From AC-32 sp963755635 (GTDB lineage: Bacteria > Actinomycetota > Thermoleophilia > Gaiellales > Gaiellaceae): a stretch of 64,000 nt of DNA. A program made the position numbers and the translations under genes. Below are positions 8,511-16,371 of this stretch, piece after piece. Below the pieces are notes generated by a model. The model was not told the DNA's origin and made no database searches. It was given only the letters and a program-made list of their open reading frames with translations. How positions within the stretch are numbered: position 1 is the first letter of the stretch; each line of letters begins with the position of its first letter. The stretch is taken from positions 62,001-126,000 of the forward strand of contig CAVWKS010000036.1 of assembly GCA_963755635.1 (NCBI GenBank), given 5' to 3'.

Positions 8511-9142
8511 CCGCGCTCCTCTTTGCGCTTGCACTCGATGCACTGGGTCGTGTAGGGCAGCGCGTCGAGGCGCTCCGCGCCGATCTGCTTGCCACAGGTC
8601 TGGCAGATGCCGTAGGTGCCGTCCTCGATCCGCTTGAGCGCCGCGTCGATCGCCGCCAGCAGGCGCTCCGAGTTCTCCTCGAGCGTGTAGTCGATCTCGC
8701 GGTCGAGCGTGGCGGTGGCCATGTCGCCGGGGTGGTTGTCGCTCTGGATCTCCTGCGTCTCGTCTTCCAGCGAGCCCTTGTTCTCCTCGTGGAGGTAGTC
8801 GATCGCCTCCTGCACGCGCTCGCGCTCTTCCAGCAGGCGCTTGCGGTAGTGCTCGGTGTCGATCGCGGCGCTCATCGCAGCAAGCCTCCGCTCGAGCTCG
8901 GCCTGCGAGATGCCCGCCATGCGGACGACCTTATCCCGACCGCCGTGCCCGGAAACGAGCGACAGCGAGCGGCGCGGGAGGTCGAGCCGCTCGGCGAGCA
9001 GGCCGAGCACGGCCTCGTTCGCGCGGCCGTCCTCCGGCGGCGCGGTCACGCGCACCTTCCAGCCGTCGCCGTGGCGGCCGACGATCTCGCTGCGGCGGGC
9101 GCCTGGGGAGACGCGCAGGCGGACGCTGGTCGACGCTTCCAT
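8507..9142 (-). CDS. DUF167 (YggU) domain fused in frame to a DksA/TraR zinc-finger regulator
   Basis: A single 211-residue frame. Residues 6-89 match the DUF167/YggU fold (VRLRVSPGARRSEIVGR, VTAPPEDGRANEAVLGLL). Residues 90-211 are a DksA/TraR-type protein with a coiled coil and a C-terminal C4 zinc finger (CQTCGKQIGAERL, then CIEC), predicted to enter the RNA polymerase secondary channel. At the junction, ATG codon 90 is preceded by GGAGG nine bases upstream, so a separate DksA-like protein may also be made from 8875. A TATACT box 7 nt before the first ATG suggests leaderless transcription. Fusion versus two products cannot be settled here. Confidence 0.85.
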   Translation of the reverse strand: MEASTSVRLRVSPGARRSEIVGRHGDGWKVRVTAPPEDGRANEAVLGLLAERLDLPRRSLSLVSGHGGRDKVVRMAGISQAELERRLAAMSAAIDTEHYRKRLLEERERVQEAIDYLHEENKGSLEDETQEIQSDNHPGDMATATLDREIDYTLEENSERLLAAIDAALKRIEDGTYGICQTCGKQIGAERLDALPYTTQCIECKRKEERG

Positions 9143-9149
9143 CGCGTCC

Positions 9150-9155
9150 AGTATA
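9150..9155 (-). promoter_or_regulatory. -10 box TATACT for the DUF167-DksA gene
   Basis: TATACT on the minus strand ends 7 nt before the ATG at 9142. This near-perfect -10 box and its spacing predict a leaderless mRNA that continues through lspA and the rluD-like gene. Confidence 0.55.
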
Positions 9156-9166
9156 GGTTCGACGCC

Positions 9167-9592
9167 TCAGGCGGCCTGTGCGTCGGAGGCGTCGTCCACG
9201 GCGTCCAGCGCAGCCTCGAGCAGGGCCCTCACTTTGCGCGCGTCGGCAAGCAGCCGCTCACGCTCGGCGAGCGCCTCTCGCGTGACGGCCCGCGCCTCGG
9301 CGTGCGCCTCCTCGAGCACGAGATCCGCTTCCCGCTTGGCCTGCGCCTTCAGCTCGTGCGCCGACTTCTCGGCGGTCACGAGCGTCGTGCGCAGGAGCGT
9401 CTCGAGGTCCCGGTGCCGGGCGATGTCTGTCTGGAGCTGCTCGATCCGGTCGGCGTACTCGGCGCGCTCGCGCCAGGTGTCCTCGAACGAACGCTCGATC
9501 TCCTCGAGCAGCTGGTCGACCGGTGCGCGGCGGTAGCCGAACAGACCGCGTTTCAGCTCTATGTGGTGGAGCTCGACTGGTGTGATGGTCAT
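9167..9592 (-). CDS. DivIVA-domain coiled-coil protein
   Basis: Likely pole or septum marker of the DivIVA/Wag31 type. The N-terminal domain (residues 7-33, ELHHIELKRGLFGYRRAPVD) is the DivIVA membrane-binding block. It is followed by a continuous coiled coil rich in Glu, Arg and Ala to residue 141. At 141 residues it is shorter than Wag31, so it may be a DivIVA paralogue. It has a good ribosome binding site (GAGGAGA). It follows yggT and sepF, the standard cell-division gene neighbourhood of Gram-positive bacteria. Confidence 0.88.
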   Translation of the reverse strand: MTITPVELHHIELKRGLFGYRRAPVDQLLEEIERSFEDTWRERAEYADRIEQLQTDIARHRDLETLLRTTLVTAEKSAHELKAQAKREADLVLEEAHAEARAVTREALAERERLLADARKVRALLEAALDAVDDASDAQAA

Positions 9593-9602
9593 GGCTCTCC
9601 TC

Positions 9603-9905
9603 TCAGGAAAACGCGTCGAAGAGCCTGTTCACGACGGTCATCAGCGCGAACAGGACGATGATGCCCACGACCGGCGACAGGTCGAGCGGCCCGAGCCCCG
9701 GCAGGAGCCGGCGGAAGAGCCGTAGATACGGCTCGCAGACGTCGCGCAGGAACTCGGTGATCCGGCGCACCCAGGGCGTGTAGGGCAGCCGCACCCACGA
9801 GATCAGGATGTAGACGAAGATCAGCAGGATGTAGACGTAGATGAAGACGTCTACGAACTGGTTCGCCGCCGACGCGGCGTCCGCGAGCAGCGCAAGCGTG
9901 GCCAT
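9603..9905 (-). CDS. YggT-family membrane protein
   Basis: Small integral membrane protein of 100 residues with two YGGT-type hydrophobic segments (FVDVFIYVYILLIFVYILIS and LSPVVGIIVLFALMTVV) separated by the conserved RRITEFLRDVCEPYLRLFRRLLP loop. The precise role is unknown, but it is persistently found between sepF and divIVA. I use the ATG at 9905 and not the TTG one codon before. Confidence 0.9.
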   Translation of the reverse strand: MATLALLADAASAANQFVDVFIYVYILLIFVYILISWVRLPYTPWVRRITEFLRDVCEPYLRLFRRLLPGLGPLDLSPVVGIIVLFALMTVVNRLFDAFS

Positions 9906-9944
9906 CAAGAGCGAGTTCGGCTCATCCGGCCGAAGTCCTGGCCG

Positions 9945-10073
9945 CTAGGAGGGTTTGGTGGAATGGTGCTCGTCGTCGGGGTGCGATGGCCGTTCCGAGG
10001 CAAGGACGCAGGGAGGCCCGACTGAGGACGCCGCCTCGTGGCGGACAGCGCGGCCCGACGGCACAGACGCCAT
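9945..10073 (-). CDS. Candidate 42-residue small ORF, or structured RNA, between sepF and yggT
   Basis: The 181-bp gap after sepF holds an ORF whose ATG (10073) lies 9 nt after AGGAGG, a strong ribosome binding site overlapping the sepF stop. The predicted peptide is polar and Ser/Pro/His-rich, with no recognizable motif. The region is bounded by a perfect 8-bp inverted repeat (TAGGAGGG at 9946-9953, CCCTCCTA at 10082-10089) that would pair the Shine-Dalgarno with the end of the ORF. An internal hairpin sits at 10031-10044. It may therefore be a folded RNA and not a gene. No family recognised. Confidence 0.25.
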   Translation of the reverse strand: MASVPSGRAVRHEAASSVGPPCVLASERPSHPDDEHHSTKPS

Positions 10074-10086
10074 TTCGCAAGCCCTC

Positions 10087-10638
10087 CTAAGCCTGGTTGA
10101 AGAAGCCGCGCTCGAGCAGGCGCTGGCGCTCTTCGGCAGAGACCTGCACGTTTCGCGGCGTCAGCAGGAAGACCTTGTCGGCGACGCGCTGCATCCCGCC
10201 GTCGAGGGCGTAGGTGAGGCCGCTGGTGAAGTCGATCAGCCGCTTCGACAGCTCCTGGTCGACTCCCTGCAGGTTGAGGATCACCGGAACCGCGTCCTTG
10301 AAGCGGTCGGCGATGTGCTTCGCGTCCTGGAAGCTCTCCGGCAGTACGAGGTGCACCTGCACCGAAGGAACCGCCTGGACGACGCCGTCCGTCCGCCTCG
10401 CGCGGCTGCGGGTCGACGGCGTCCGCGGCGCGCGCTCCTCGGGCTCGGGATCGGTCCAGTCGTCGAAGTCCTGCTGCTGGCCCCGCCTGCGCGGCGTCAG
10501 CCGGCGGACGTTCGGGCGCTCGCTGTAGGTGCGCTCGAGGTCCTCCTCGGTCAGGTAGCCGTCCTCGTCCCACTCGTCCTCCTCCTCGGCGATCCCGAAG
10601 TAGACGAGCGTACGGTTCCAGACGTCGGCAAAGCTCAT
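10087..10638 (-). CDS. sepF: Cell division protein SepF
   Basis: Links FtsZ filaments to the membrane at the septum. The 183-residue product has an N-terminal amphipathic segment (FADVWNRTLVYFGI), an acidic and Arg-rich linker, and the C-terminal SepF domain (about residues 92-175). That domain carries HLVLPESFQDAKHIADRF, VILNLQG and RLIDFTSGLTYALDG. In actinobacteria SepF replaces FtsA/ZipA. A TAACAT box 9 nt upstream of the ATG (10648-10653) lies within the end of yggS and could give a leaderless start. Confidence 0.93.
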   Translation of the reverse strand: MSFADVWNRTLVYFGIAEEEDEWDEDGYLTEEDLERTYSERPNVRRLTPRRRGQQQDFDDWTDPEPEERAPRTPSTRSRARRTDGVVQAVPSVQVHLVLPESFQDAKHIADRFKDAVPVILNLQGVDQELSKRLIDFTSGLTYALDGGMQRVADKVFLLTPRNVQVSAEERQRLLERGFFNQA

Positions 10639-10650
10639 GATTCGCGAATG

Positions 10651-11268
10651 TTAGTCGCCATACAGGATCGAGCCTAGACGCACCATCGTTGCGCCCTCGT
10701 CGGCTGCCACGCGGTAGTCCTGGCTCGTCCCCATCGACAGCTCCTTCAGGCCGTAGCGCTCGGCGAGCTCGCGCAGCCGCCTGAAGTAGGGGCGCGACGC
10801 CTCCGGGTCGCCGGTCTCGGGCGGCATCGTCATCAGGCCCCGGATGTCGCCGTAGAGCCCGAGAAAGTCCTCGAGGCCGCTCTCCGGGATGCCCGACTTG
10901 GACTCCTCGCCGGAGAGGTTGACCTCGACCAGCGCCGGAATCGCCAGTCGACGGGCGGCCGACTCGCTCGAGAGCGAGTGGCAGAGCTCGCAGAGCTCGT
11001 TGACCGTCTTCGCCTTGCGGCTCTGCAGGTGGCCGATGAAGTGCCAGCGGAAGGAGTCGCCGTGGAGCGCGTGCTTGCGCTCGAGGTCCTGGGCCTTGTT
11101 CTCGCCGACGACCTCGATCCCGGCCTGGGCGAGGATGCCGAGCTGGTCGGCGGCGACGTACTTCGTCGCGGCCACGATGGTCACATCCGGTCCGAGCTCG
11201 GCTCGGATCCGCTCGACGTTCGACCGGACCGTCTCAGCCGATAAGCCCGAGAACGCCCTGGACTCCAC
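10651..11268 (-). CDS. YggS/PLPBP-family PLP homeostasis protein
   Basis: Binds pyridoxal phosphate without known catalysis and balances free PLP. It has the alanine-racemase-like barrel with the PLP lysine in IVAATKYV (Lys36), then GENKAQDL, WHFIGHLQSRK and SMGTSQDYRVAADEGATMVRLGSILYG. At 205 residues it is slightly short, with a compact middle region. The GTG start lies within the last codons of pgeF, a 35-bp overlap. The usual neighbours pgeF and sepF flank it. Confidence 0.9.
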   Translation of the reverse strand: MESRAFSGLSAETVRSNVERIRAELGPDVTIVAATKYVAADQLGILAQAGIEVVGENKAQDLERKHALHGDSFRWHFIGHLQSRKAKTVNELCELCHSLSSESAARRLAIPALVEVNLSGEESKSGIPESGLEDFLGLYGDIRGLMTMPPETGDPEASRPYFRRLRELAERYGLKELSMGTSQDYRVAADEGATMVRLGSILYGD

Positions 11269-11941
11269 GCGGCTTTCCTGTTCGTCGGTGGGAGAAGAAG
11301 AGGTCTGGATTGCAGGCCGTGCAGAGGTCGAAGCGGTCGACGCGCGTGACGCCGGCGGCCCGCAGCGCGCGCTCGGCCGCGCTCCAGAGGTCGAGCTTGC
11401 CGTCGCGCAGGAGGCCGAAGCCGAACGCGCGTCGGAAGGGCTCCGACACGTCCTCGCGCACCTCGTAGCAGCATGGGCCGATCCCGGGCCCGATCGCCGC
11501 CGCGACGAGGCCGCCGCCGAGCGCCTCGACGCCTTTCGGCGCGATCCCCTCGAGCAGCCCGCGCCAGCCGGCGTGCAGCACCGCGAGGGCGGGCTTGCGC
11601 CCGTTCACACGCGCGAGTGCGATCGGCAGGCAGTCGGCCACGATCGCGAGCATCGGCAGCCCGGGCTCGTCGGTCCAGAGGCCGTCGCCGTCCTCCCCGC
11701 GCTTTCCCGCGACCGCGCGGTGGACGTGCGTCGTGTGCTTCTGCTTGTTCATCGAGACGGCGTCGGGGTCGGCGCCGAGCTCGGCGCACACCAGCCGCCG
11801 GTTCTCGTGGACCCGGTCGGCGTCGTCGCCGGTCATGAGGCCGAGGTTGAGCGACTCGTACGGCCCCTCGCTGACCCCTCCCAGGCGCGACGTGAAGGCC
11901 ACCTCGTACGGGCCGGAAACCTCCCAGCGGTAGAGCTTCAT
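11234..11941 (-). CDS. pgeF: PgeF/YfiH-family protein (laccase-domain purine nucleoside phosphorylase)
   Basis: Family first called polyphenol oxidase. Members act on adenosine/inosine or free peptidoglycan of misplaced residues. The 235-residue protein has the metal or substrate signatures VADCLPIALA, LAVLHAGWRGL and GPGIGPCCYEV, and the C-terminal CTACNPDLFFSHRR block. The ATG overlaps the stop of the upstream DHH-CBS-nucleotidyltransferase gene (ATGA), so they form one operon. Confidence 0.9.
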   Translation of the reverse strand: MKLYRWEVSGPYEVAFTSRLGGVSEGPYESLNLGLMTGDDADRVHENRRLVCAELGADPDAVSMNKQKHTTHVHRAVAGKRGEDGDGLWTDEPGLPMLAIVADCLPIALARVNGRKPALAVLHAGWRGLLEGIAPKGVEALGGGLVAAAIGPGIGPCCYEVREDVSEPFRRAFGFGLLRDGKLDLWSAAERALRAAGVTRVDRFDLCTACNPDLFFSHRRTGKPRGVQGVLGLIG

Positions 11942-14493
11942 GAGGCGGCGATCAGCTCCCGCGCGGCGGCGAGCTCGGAGTCGCGCCCGTCCAGCTCGCC
12001 GTTCAGCTTGCGGCGGCGCAGCTCGGTCAGGATCTCCCCCACGCGCGGCGACTCGCCGAGGCCGAGCTCGGCGAGATCGGCGCCGCTGACCTCGAGCTGC
12101 ACATTGCGGAGGCGCTCGAAATACGCGTGGAGCGGCTCGAGGTCTGCAAGGGCCAGGGCGAAGAGCGGCGCGTCGGGCGCGTACGGCTCCGCGGCGGCGA
12201 CCACCTCGGCCGGCGAGGCGCCCCCGCGGAGGCGCTCGACCAGCTTCGGGCCGACCGTGACCGCCGCCGCGATCTGCTCGGCGTCCCGCCGGCGAACCTT
12301 CAGCCGCTGCAGCCAGTCGTAGACCTCGTCGGGCGGCAGCTTCCGCGCGAGCGCCGCCAGCCCGAGCCGCCAGGACGGGATCTCGAGGCCGTAGCGGTCG
12401 CGGAGCTCGGTCAGCCGGCGCAGCAGCGCGACCGCCTCCTCGTCGGCGGCCAGGTGCGGATGGATCGCGGTGTCCGCGCCCAGCTCGGCCAGCCGCAGGA
12501 TCGAGTGCTCGATCTCCCCTTCCGAGAGCAGCGCCTCGAGCTCGTCGCGCAGCCGTGCCGAGGAGAGGTCGCCGACGAGGCCCATCTCGATCGTCCCGCG
12601 CGCGAGCCGCTGCGTGTGCTCGTCCATCCGGAAGCCGTAGCGGTTCTCGTAGCGGATCGCGCGGAAGATCCGCGTCGGGTCGTCGATGAACGAGAGGTTG
12701 TGGAGGATGCGGATCGTCTTCGCCTCGAGGTCGCGCCGCCCGCCGAACGGGTCGACGAGCCGGCCGAGATCGGCGCCCTTGAGCGAGACCGCCATGGCGT
12801 TGATCGTGAAGTCGCGACGGAAGAGGTCCTCGCGGATCGAGGCGTGCTCGACGGTCGGCAGCGCCGCAGGGGCGTCGTAGAACTCGGTGCGCGCGGTGAC
12901 GACGTCCACTCGCTCGTCGTCGCCGTAGACCACAACTGCCGTGCCGAACTTGTCGTGGGCGCGCACGCGGCCGCCGAGCGCGTCCGCCAGCGCCTGCGCG
13001 AGCGCGATCGCGTCGCCCTCGACCGCGATGTCGAGGTCGAAGCTCCGCTCGCCGAGCAGGATGTCGCGCACGGTGCCGCCGACGAGGTAGACGCCCTCGT
13101 ACGGCCCGGACACCGCTGCGACCGCCTCGAAGACCGGCTGCAGGCGCTCGAGGCGGTCGAGCTCCTCCGTCAGCATCGGGCCGGGGCGCTCGGCTGCTGC
13201 GGTGGCCCCGCCGAGCGCTCGCAAAAGGTCGCTGCGCGTCACCACGCCCGCGATGTGGTCGTCCTCGAGCACGGCGACACGCTCGTCGCCGCCCGCGAGC
13301 AGCCGCTGCAGCTCGGCAACCGGGGTGTCCGGTTCGCAGGTGGCGGCGCGCGTGCTCATGAATCCCTTGACCGGCGCGTGCGAGAGGCCGTGCGCGACGG
13401 CGCGGTCGAGGTCCTCGCGCCCGACCACGCCGACCAGCCGGCCGTCATCCGCGACGAGGATCCCGCTCTGCCCGTAACGCTGGCACGTGACAAGTGCCCG
13501 CGCGACCGTCTCGTCCGGTGAGATCGTGCGGGCAGGCGTCGACATCAGCCGGCGCGCCGTCAGCGGCTCGCGCGCGACGCCCGGCAGGCCCTGCTCGAGC
13601 CGCGCCCGCGCCTCGTCGATCGTCCCGCGGAAGATCGCCGAGGCGGCCTGCCGATGGCCTCCGCCGCCGAGCAGCTCCGCGATCGCGCCCGCGTCGATCT
13701 CGTCGGTGCGGCTGCGGGCGACGCAGAACACGCGCCCGTCCATCTCGACGAGCAGGACAAGCGCCTTGCAGTCGGTCACGTCGACGACCTTGTGCGCGAG
13801 GTTCGAGATCCCGTCGACGTAGCGCGGCCAGGCGAGCGCGGCCTCGAGCACCTCGACCCCGGCCACCGCATGTGGCTCGAGGGCGTCGAGGATCGCCGCC
13901 AGCAGGTCCCGCTCGTCGTCGCCCAGCGGCGTGTGCAGGAACTGGGCCAGGAGCTCCTGGCTCGCGCCGTGGCGCAGGCACCACGCAAGCGCCTCGGCAT
14001 CGCGCTGGCCCGCGCCGGTGTACGTCAGCGAGCCGGTGTCCTCGTGGATGCCGAGCGCGAACGCCGTCGCCTCGAGCGGTGTCACCGCGATCTCGCGCTC
14101 GGCGAGGACGCCCACCAGGGTCGTCGTGAGCGCGCCGTCCTCGGAGATGACCACGTGCTCAGGCGCGGCCCATTCGGGCGACTCGCCGGCGTGGTGGTCG
14201 AAGACGACCTTCTCCACGGCTGGGTCGAGCGCGACCTGCTCCAACTCGCCAAGCCGCGACGCGTGCACCGTCTCGACGACGATCAGCCGCCGGATCGCGT
14301 CCGTCTCGAGCCGCGACGCGTCGATCAGCTCGAGCTCGTCCGCGTGCAGCCGGTAGAACTCGCGCACGTTGCGGTTGAGCGAGCCCGAGAGCGCCGCGAC
14401 CGCGCCCGGGTAGAGCCGGCGCGCGGCCAGCATCGCCGCGAAGGCGTCGAAGTCGGTGTTCCCGTGGGTCGCGATGACGGTTTCGGCCCGCAT
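11938..14493 (-). CDS. DHH-DHHA1-CBS-tRNA nucleotidyltransferase multidomain protein
   Basis: An 851-residue protein in four parts. A DHH phosphoesterase domain has THGNTDFDAFAA (residues 9-20) and FDHHAGE (98-104). A DHHA1 domain has LLGGGGHRQAAS (274-285). Two CBS domains follow (about 313-430). The C-terminal class II nucleotidyltransferase/CCA-type head and RNA-binding region has VGGTVRDILLGE (471-482) and the metal Asp pair in SFDLD (484-488). This architecture is known from A-adding enzymes and poly(A)-polymerase-like proteins in several phyla. It likely matures or repairs tRNA 3' ends, with a nanoRNase or exonuclease-like module. A CAAAAT box lies 6 nt upstream of the ATG. Confidence 0.88.
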   Translation of the reverse strand: MRAETVIATHGNTDFDAFAAMLAARRLYPGAVAALSGSLNRNVREFYRLHADELELIDASRLETDAIRRLIVVETVHASRLGELEQVALDPAVEKVVFDHHAGESPEWAAPEHVVISEDGALTTTLVGVLAEREIAVTPLEATAFALGIHEDTGSLTYTGAGQRDAEALAWCLRHGASQELLAQFLHTPLGDDERDLLAAILDALEPHAVAGVEVLEAALAWPRYVDGISNLAHKVVDVTDCKALVLLVEMDGRVFCVARSRTDEIDAGAIAELLGGGGHRQAASAIFRGTIDEARARLEQGLPGVAREPLTARRLMSTPARTISPDETVARALVTCQRYGQSGILVADDGRLVGVVGREDLDRAVAHGLSHAPVKGFMSTRAATCEPDTPVAELQRLLAGGDERVAVLEDDHIAGVVTRSDLLRALGGATAAAERPGPMLTEELDRLERLQPVFEAVAAVSGPYEGVYLVGGTVRDILLGERSFDLDIAVEGDAIALAQALADALGGRVRAHDKFGTAVVVYGDDERVDVVTARTEFYDAPAALPTVEHASIREDLFRRDFTINAMAVSLKGADLGRLVDPFGGRRDLEAKTIRILHNLSFIDDPTRIFRAIRYENRYGFRMDEHTQRLARGTIEMGLVGDLSSARLRDELEALLSEGEIEHSILRLAELGADTAIHPHLAADEEAVALLRRLTELRDRYGLEIPSWRLGLAALARKLPPDEVYDWLQRLKVRRRDAEQIAAAVTVGPKLVERLRGGASPAEVVAAAEPYAPDAPLFALALADLEPLHAYFERLRNVQLEVSGADLAELGLGESPRVGEILTELRRRKLNGELDGRDSELAAARELIAAS

Positions 14494-14524
14494 GCGCTCA
14501 TTTTGCCCGCCGGGAGCGGGGCGT

Positions 14525-15400
14525 TCAGACGGGCGTCGGCCCTTGGCCGGTGCTCGGCGGCCGTAGCGCGCCTTGAAGCTGCTCCACTTGCTGGCGGACG
14601 AGGGCCGTCGAATACGAGAGCTGCTCCTCGCTCGGCGGTGGAGAGGTGAGCCGAAGGGTTCTGTCGGCCTCCAGAGTGGCGGCGAGCTCGTCGAGCCTCT
14701 CGCGCACCCGGGCGGCGGCAGCCTTCGAGGGCTCGTCGGGGGCGCGGGCCTCCAGCGACCGCGCCTCCGCGGCGAGCGCTTGGATCTGCCCGGTCACGAC
14801 CGAGCCCTTGGCGAGGACGTCGTCCAGCGCGACGAGGGCGCGCCGGTTCAGCTCCGCCGTCTTGGCGCCCCATTCGGCTGCACCCGCCCGGTGCCGGTGT
14901 CGCAGCCAGAGCAGGAGCCCGATCACGAGCGCGGCGGCCAGGGCTAGTCCAAGGGCGATCCAGCCCCACGGAGTGCTGCTCGACGAAGACCCGGCGCCGG
15001 GAGTGGTCGGAGTGGTCGCCGGTGGAGCGGTCGTGGTCGCCGTCGTGGCCGTAGGCACGGTGGTCGTCGCCGCTGTCGTCGTCGCCGGCGCGGTGGTCGT
15101 CACGACCGTCGTGGTCGTGGGCGCGGTGGTCGTCGTCACCACCGTGGTCGTCGCCGGCTGGGTGGCCGTGGTCGCGACGGTCGTGGTCGCGGGCTCGGTG
15201 GCCGTCTCCGAGGTCGCCACCGTCCGCGTCGCGGTCGTCCGCGTCGGCGTGGTTCGCGTCGCCGTCGTCCGCGTCAACCCTGTCTGCGTACTGAGCGCAC
15301 CGCCGCCGCCGCCTCCGCCTCCTCCGCAGGCGCCGAGTGCGAACCCTGCAATCGCCACGAGGGCGAGCAAAGACCCGACCCGTACGAGCCCGTGGACCAC
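14525..15400 (-). CDS. Thr-rich surface protein with lipobox and internal transmembrane helix
   Basis: Not a recognised family. The 291-residue product starts with a signal peptide ending in a lipobox (L22-G-A-C25). Nine glycines come next, then about 110 residues of Thr/Ala/Val repeats with many TTT and ATTT units, a Ser5 run, and one transmembrane helix (WIALGLALAAALVIGLLLWL). A charged C-terminal domain (about 115 residues) is predicted helical. The Thr stretch resembles a cell-wall-spanning stalk. Lipid and helix would anchor both ends, which is odd; the cysteine may instead be unmodified. Its GTG has a TAGGCT box 6 nt upstream. The C-terminal part would be cytoplasmic. Confidence 0.7.
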   Translation of the reverse strand: MVHGLVRVGSLLALVAIAGFALGACGGGGGGGGGALSTQTGLTRTTATRTTPTRTTATRTVATSETATEPATTTVATTATQPATTTVVTTTTAPTTTTVVTTTAPATTTAATTTVPTATTATTTAPPATTPTTPGAGSSSSSTPWGWIALGLALAAALVIGLLLWLRHRHRAGAAEWGAKTAELNRRALVALDDVLAKGSVVTGQIQALAAEARSLEARAPDEPSKAAAARVRERLDELAATLEADRTLRLTSPPPSEEQLSYSTALVRQQVEQLQGALRPPSTGQGPTPV

Positions 15401-15406
15401 AACGCG

Positions 15407-15412
15407 AGCCTA
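15407..15412 (-). promoter_or_regulatory. -10 box TAGGCT for the Thr-rich protein gene
   Basis: TAGGCT on the minus strand ends 6 nt before the GTG at 15400, predicting a leaderless transcript and supporting this start. Confidence 0.45.
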
Positions 15413-15451
15413 GTTCCGGCCGGCGTTCTCACAACATCCCGATGGGATGAA

Positions 15452-15844
15452 TCAGCCGGCGGCGAGCGCGATCGCCTCGATCTCGACCTTCGCGCCCGAA
15501 GGCAGCGCCGAGATCTCGACGGTTGCGCGGGCGGGTGGCTCCCCGCCGACATGGCGTGCGTAGACCTCGTTCATGGCGGCGAAGTCGCCGAGGTCGGTCA
15601 GGAAGACCGTCGTCTTGACCAGCCGGTCGAGCCCGCTGCCTGCCTCCTCGAGGATCGCGCGCAGGTTCGCGAACACCTGCTCGGTCTGCTCCGCGATCTC
15701 GCCCGTGAACTCCGTCTCGCCCGGCTTGAGCCCGAGCTGGCCTGACACGAAGACGAGCCCCGCCGCCACGATCGCCTGCGAGTACGGCGCGCCCTGGAAC
15801 GGCGCAGGCGCCGCGTCGGTGCGAACCACTTGTTTGCCGTCCAT
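15452..15844 (-). CDS. RidA-family protein (enamine/imine deaminase)
   Basis: Members hydrolyse reactive enamine/imine intermediates released by PLP enzymes. The 130-residue protein keeps the family blocks APYSQAIVAAGLVFVSGQ near the N-terminus and PPARATVEISALP with the substrate-binding Arg near residue 107. Its ATG overlaps the stop of the HisB-like gene (TGATG), so it is the last gene of the murA unit. The neighbouring HisB-like protein has an unknown reaction, so a shared pathway is not established. Confidence 0.9.
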   Translation of the reverse strand: MDGKQVVRTDAAPAPFQGAPYSQAIVAAGLVFVSGQLGLKPGETEFTGEIAEQTEQVFANLRAILEEAGSGLDRLVKTTVFLTDLGDFAAMNEVYARHVGGEPPARATVEISALPSGAKVEIEAIALAAG

Positions 15845-16371
15845 CAGCCCTCCCTTCGCTGCCGGCAGCTCTGGGCAAGAGCCACCCCAAGCGCCTTGAA
15901 GATCGCCTCGAGCACGTGCTCCGGCTCCGCGCCCTCGATCAGCCGCATGTGCAACGTCAGCCCCGCGCCCTCCGCGAGCTCGTGCAGGAAGGTGGCGACC
16001 ATGTCGCTCGCCAGGCCGGCGACCCGGGCGTCGCTGAGGTCGATGTTCGAGACGACGAGCGGCCGGCCCGAAGCCTCGACCACCACGTGGGCCAGTGCCT
16101 CGTCGGCGGGAACGACAGCCGAGCCGTGGCCCCGGCTGCCGTCCGCCCGGAGCGCGTCGTGGAGCGCCTCTCCGAGTGCGCGCCCGGCCGCCGCGATCTC
16201 GGCCTCCGCCTCGCCGGGCGCGATCTCCAGCGAGAGGTCGAACGACGCGTACTGCGCGAGCAGCCCGAGCACGTGGTCGAGCACCGACACGCCGGTCGAG
16301 ACGTGAGCCTCGCCGGCCCCGTTCACGTCGACGCGGGCGTGGAGCTGCCCGGCCTGATCCGCCTGGCCCAT
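15844..16371 (-). CDS. HisB-fold protein lacking the metal-binding DDHHTVED motif
   Basis: Clear homologue of imidazoleglycerol-phosphate dehydratase over its whole 175 residues: STGVSVLDHVLGLLAQY, ALGEALHDAL, VVPADEALAHVVVEASGRP, TLHMRLIEG and LEAIFKALG. The manganese motif DDHHTVED is missing, replaced by a shorter EAEAEIAAAGRALG stretch. The downstream HHxxE motif is EHVLE, with one His lost. The His in LDHVL and the one in TLHM remain. The protein is unlikely to catalyse histidine synthesis by the known di-manganese mechanism. No other his gene is near; it is translationally coupled to murA and ridA. True function unknown. Confidence 0.8.
   Translation of the reverse strand: MGQADQAGQLHARVDVNGAGEAHVSTGVSVLDHVLGLLAQYASFDLSLEIAPGEAEAEIAAAGRALGEALHDALRADGSRGHGSAVVPADEALAHVVVEASGRPLVVSNIDLSDARVAGLASDMVATFLHELAEGAGLTLHMRLIEGAEPEHVLEAIFKALGVALAQSCRQRREG

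Noticed and set aside
15000..15300. Low-complexity GGTCGTCG-type repeats, possible minisatellite.
   Set aside because: They encode the Thr-rich stalk in one continuous frame and show codon-level variation, so they are coding.
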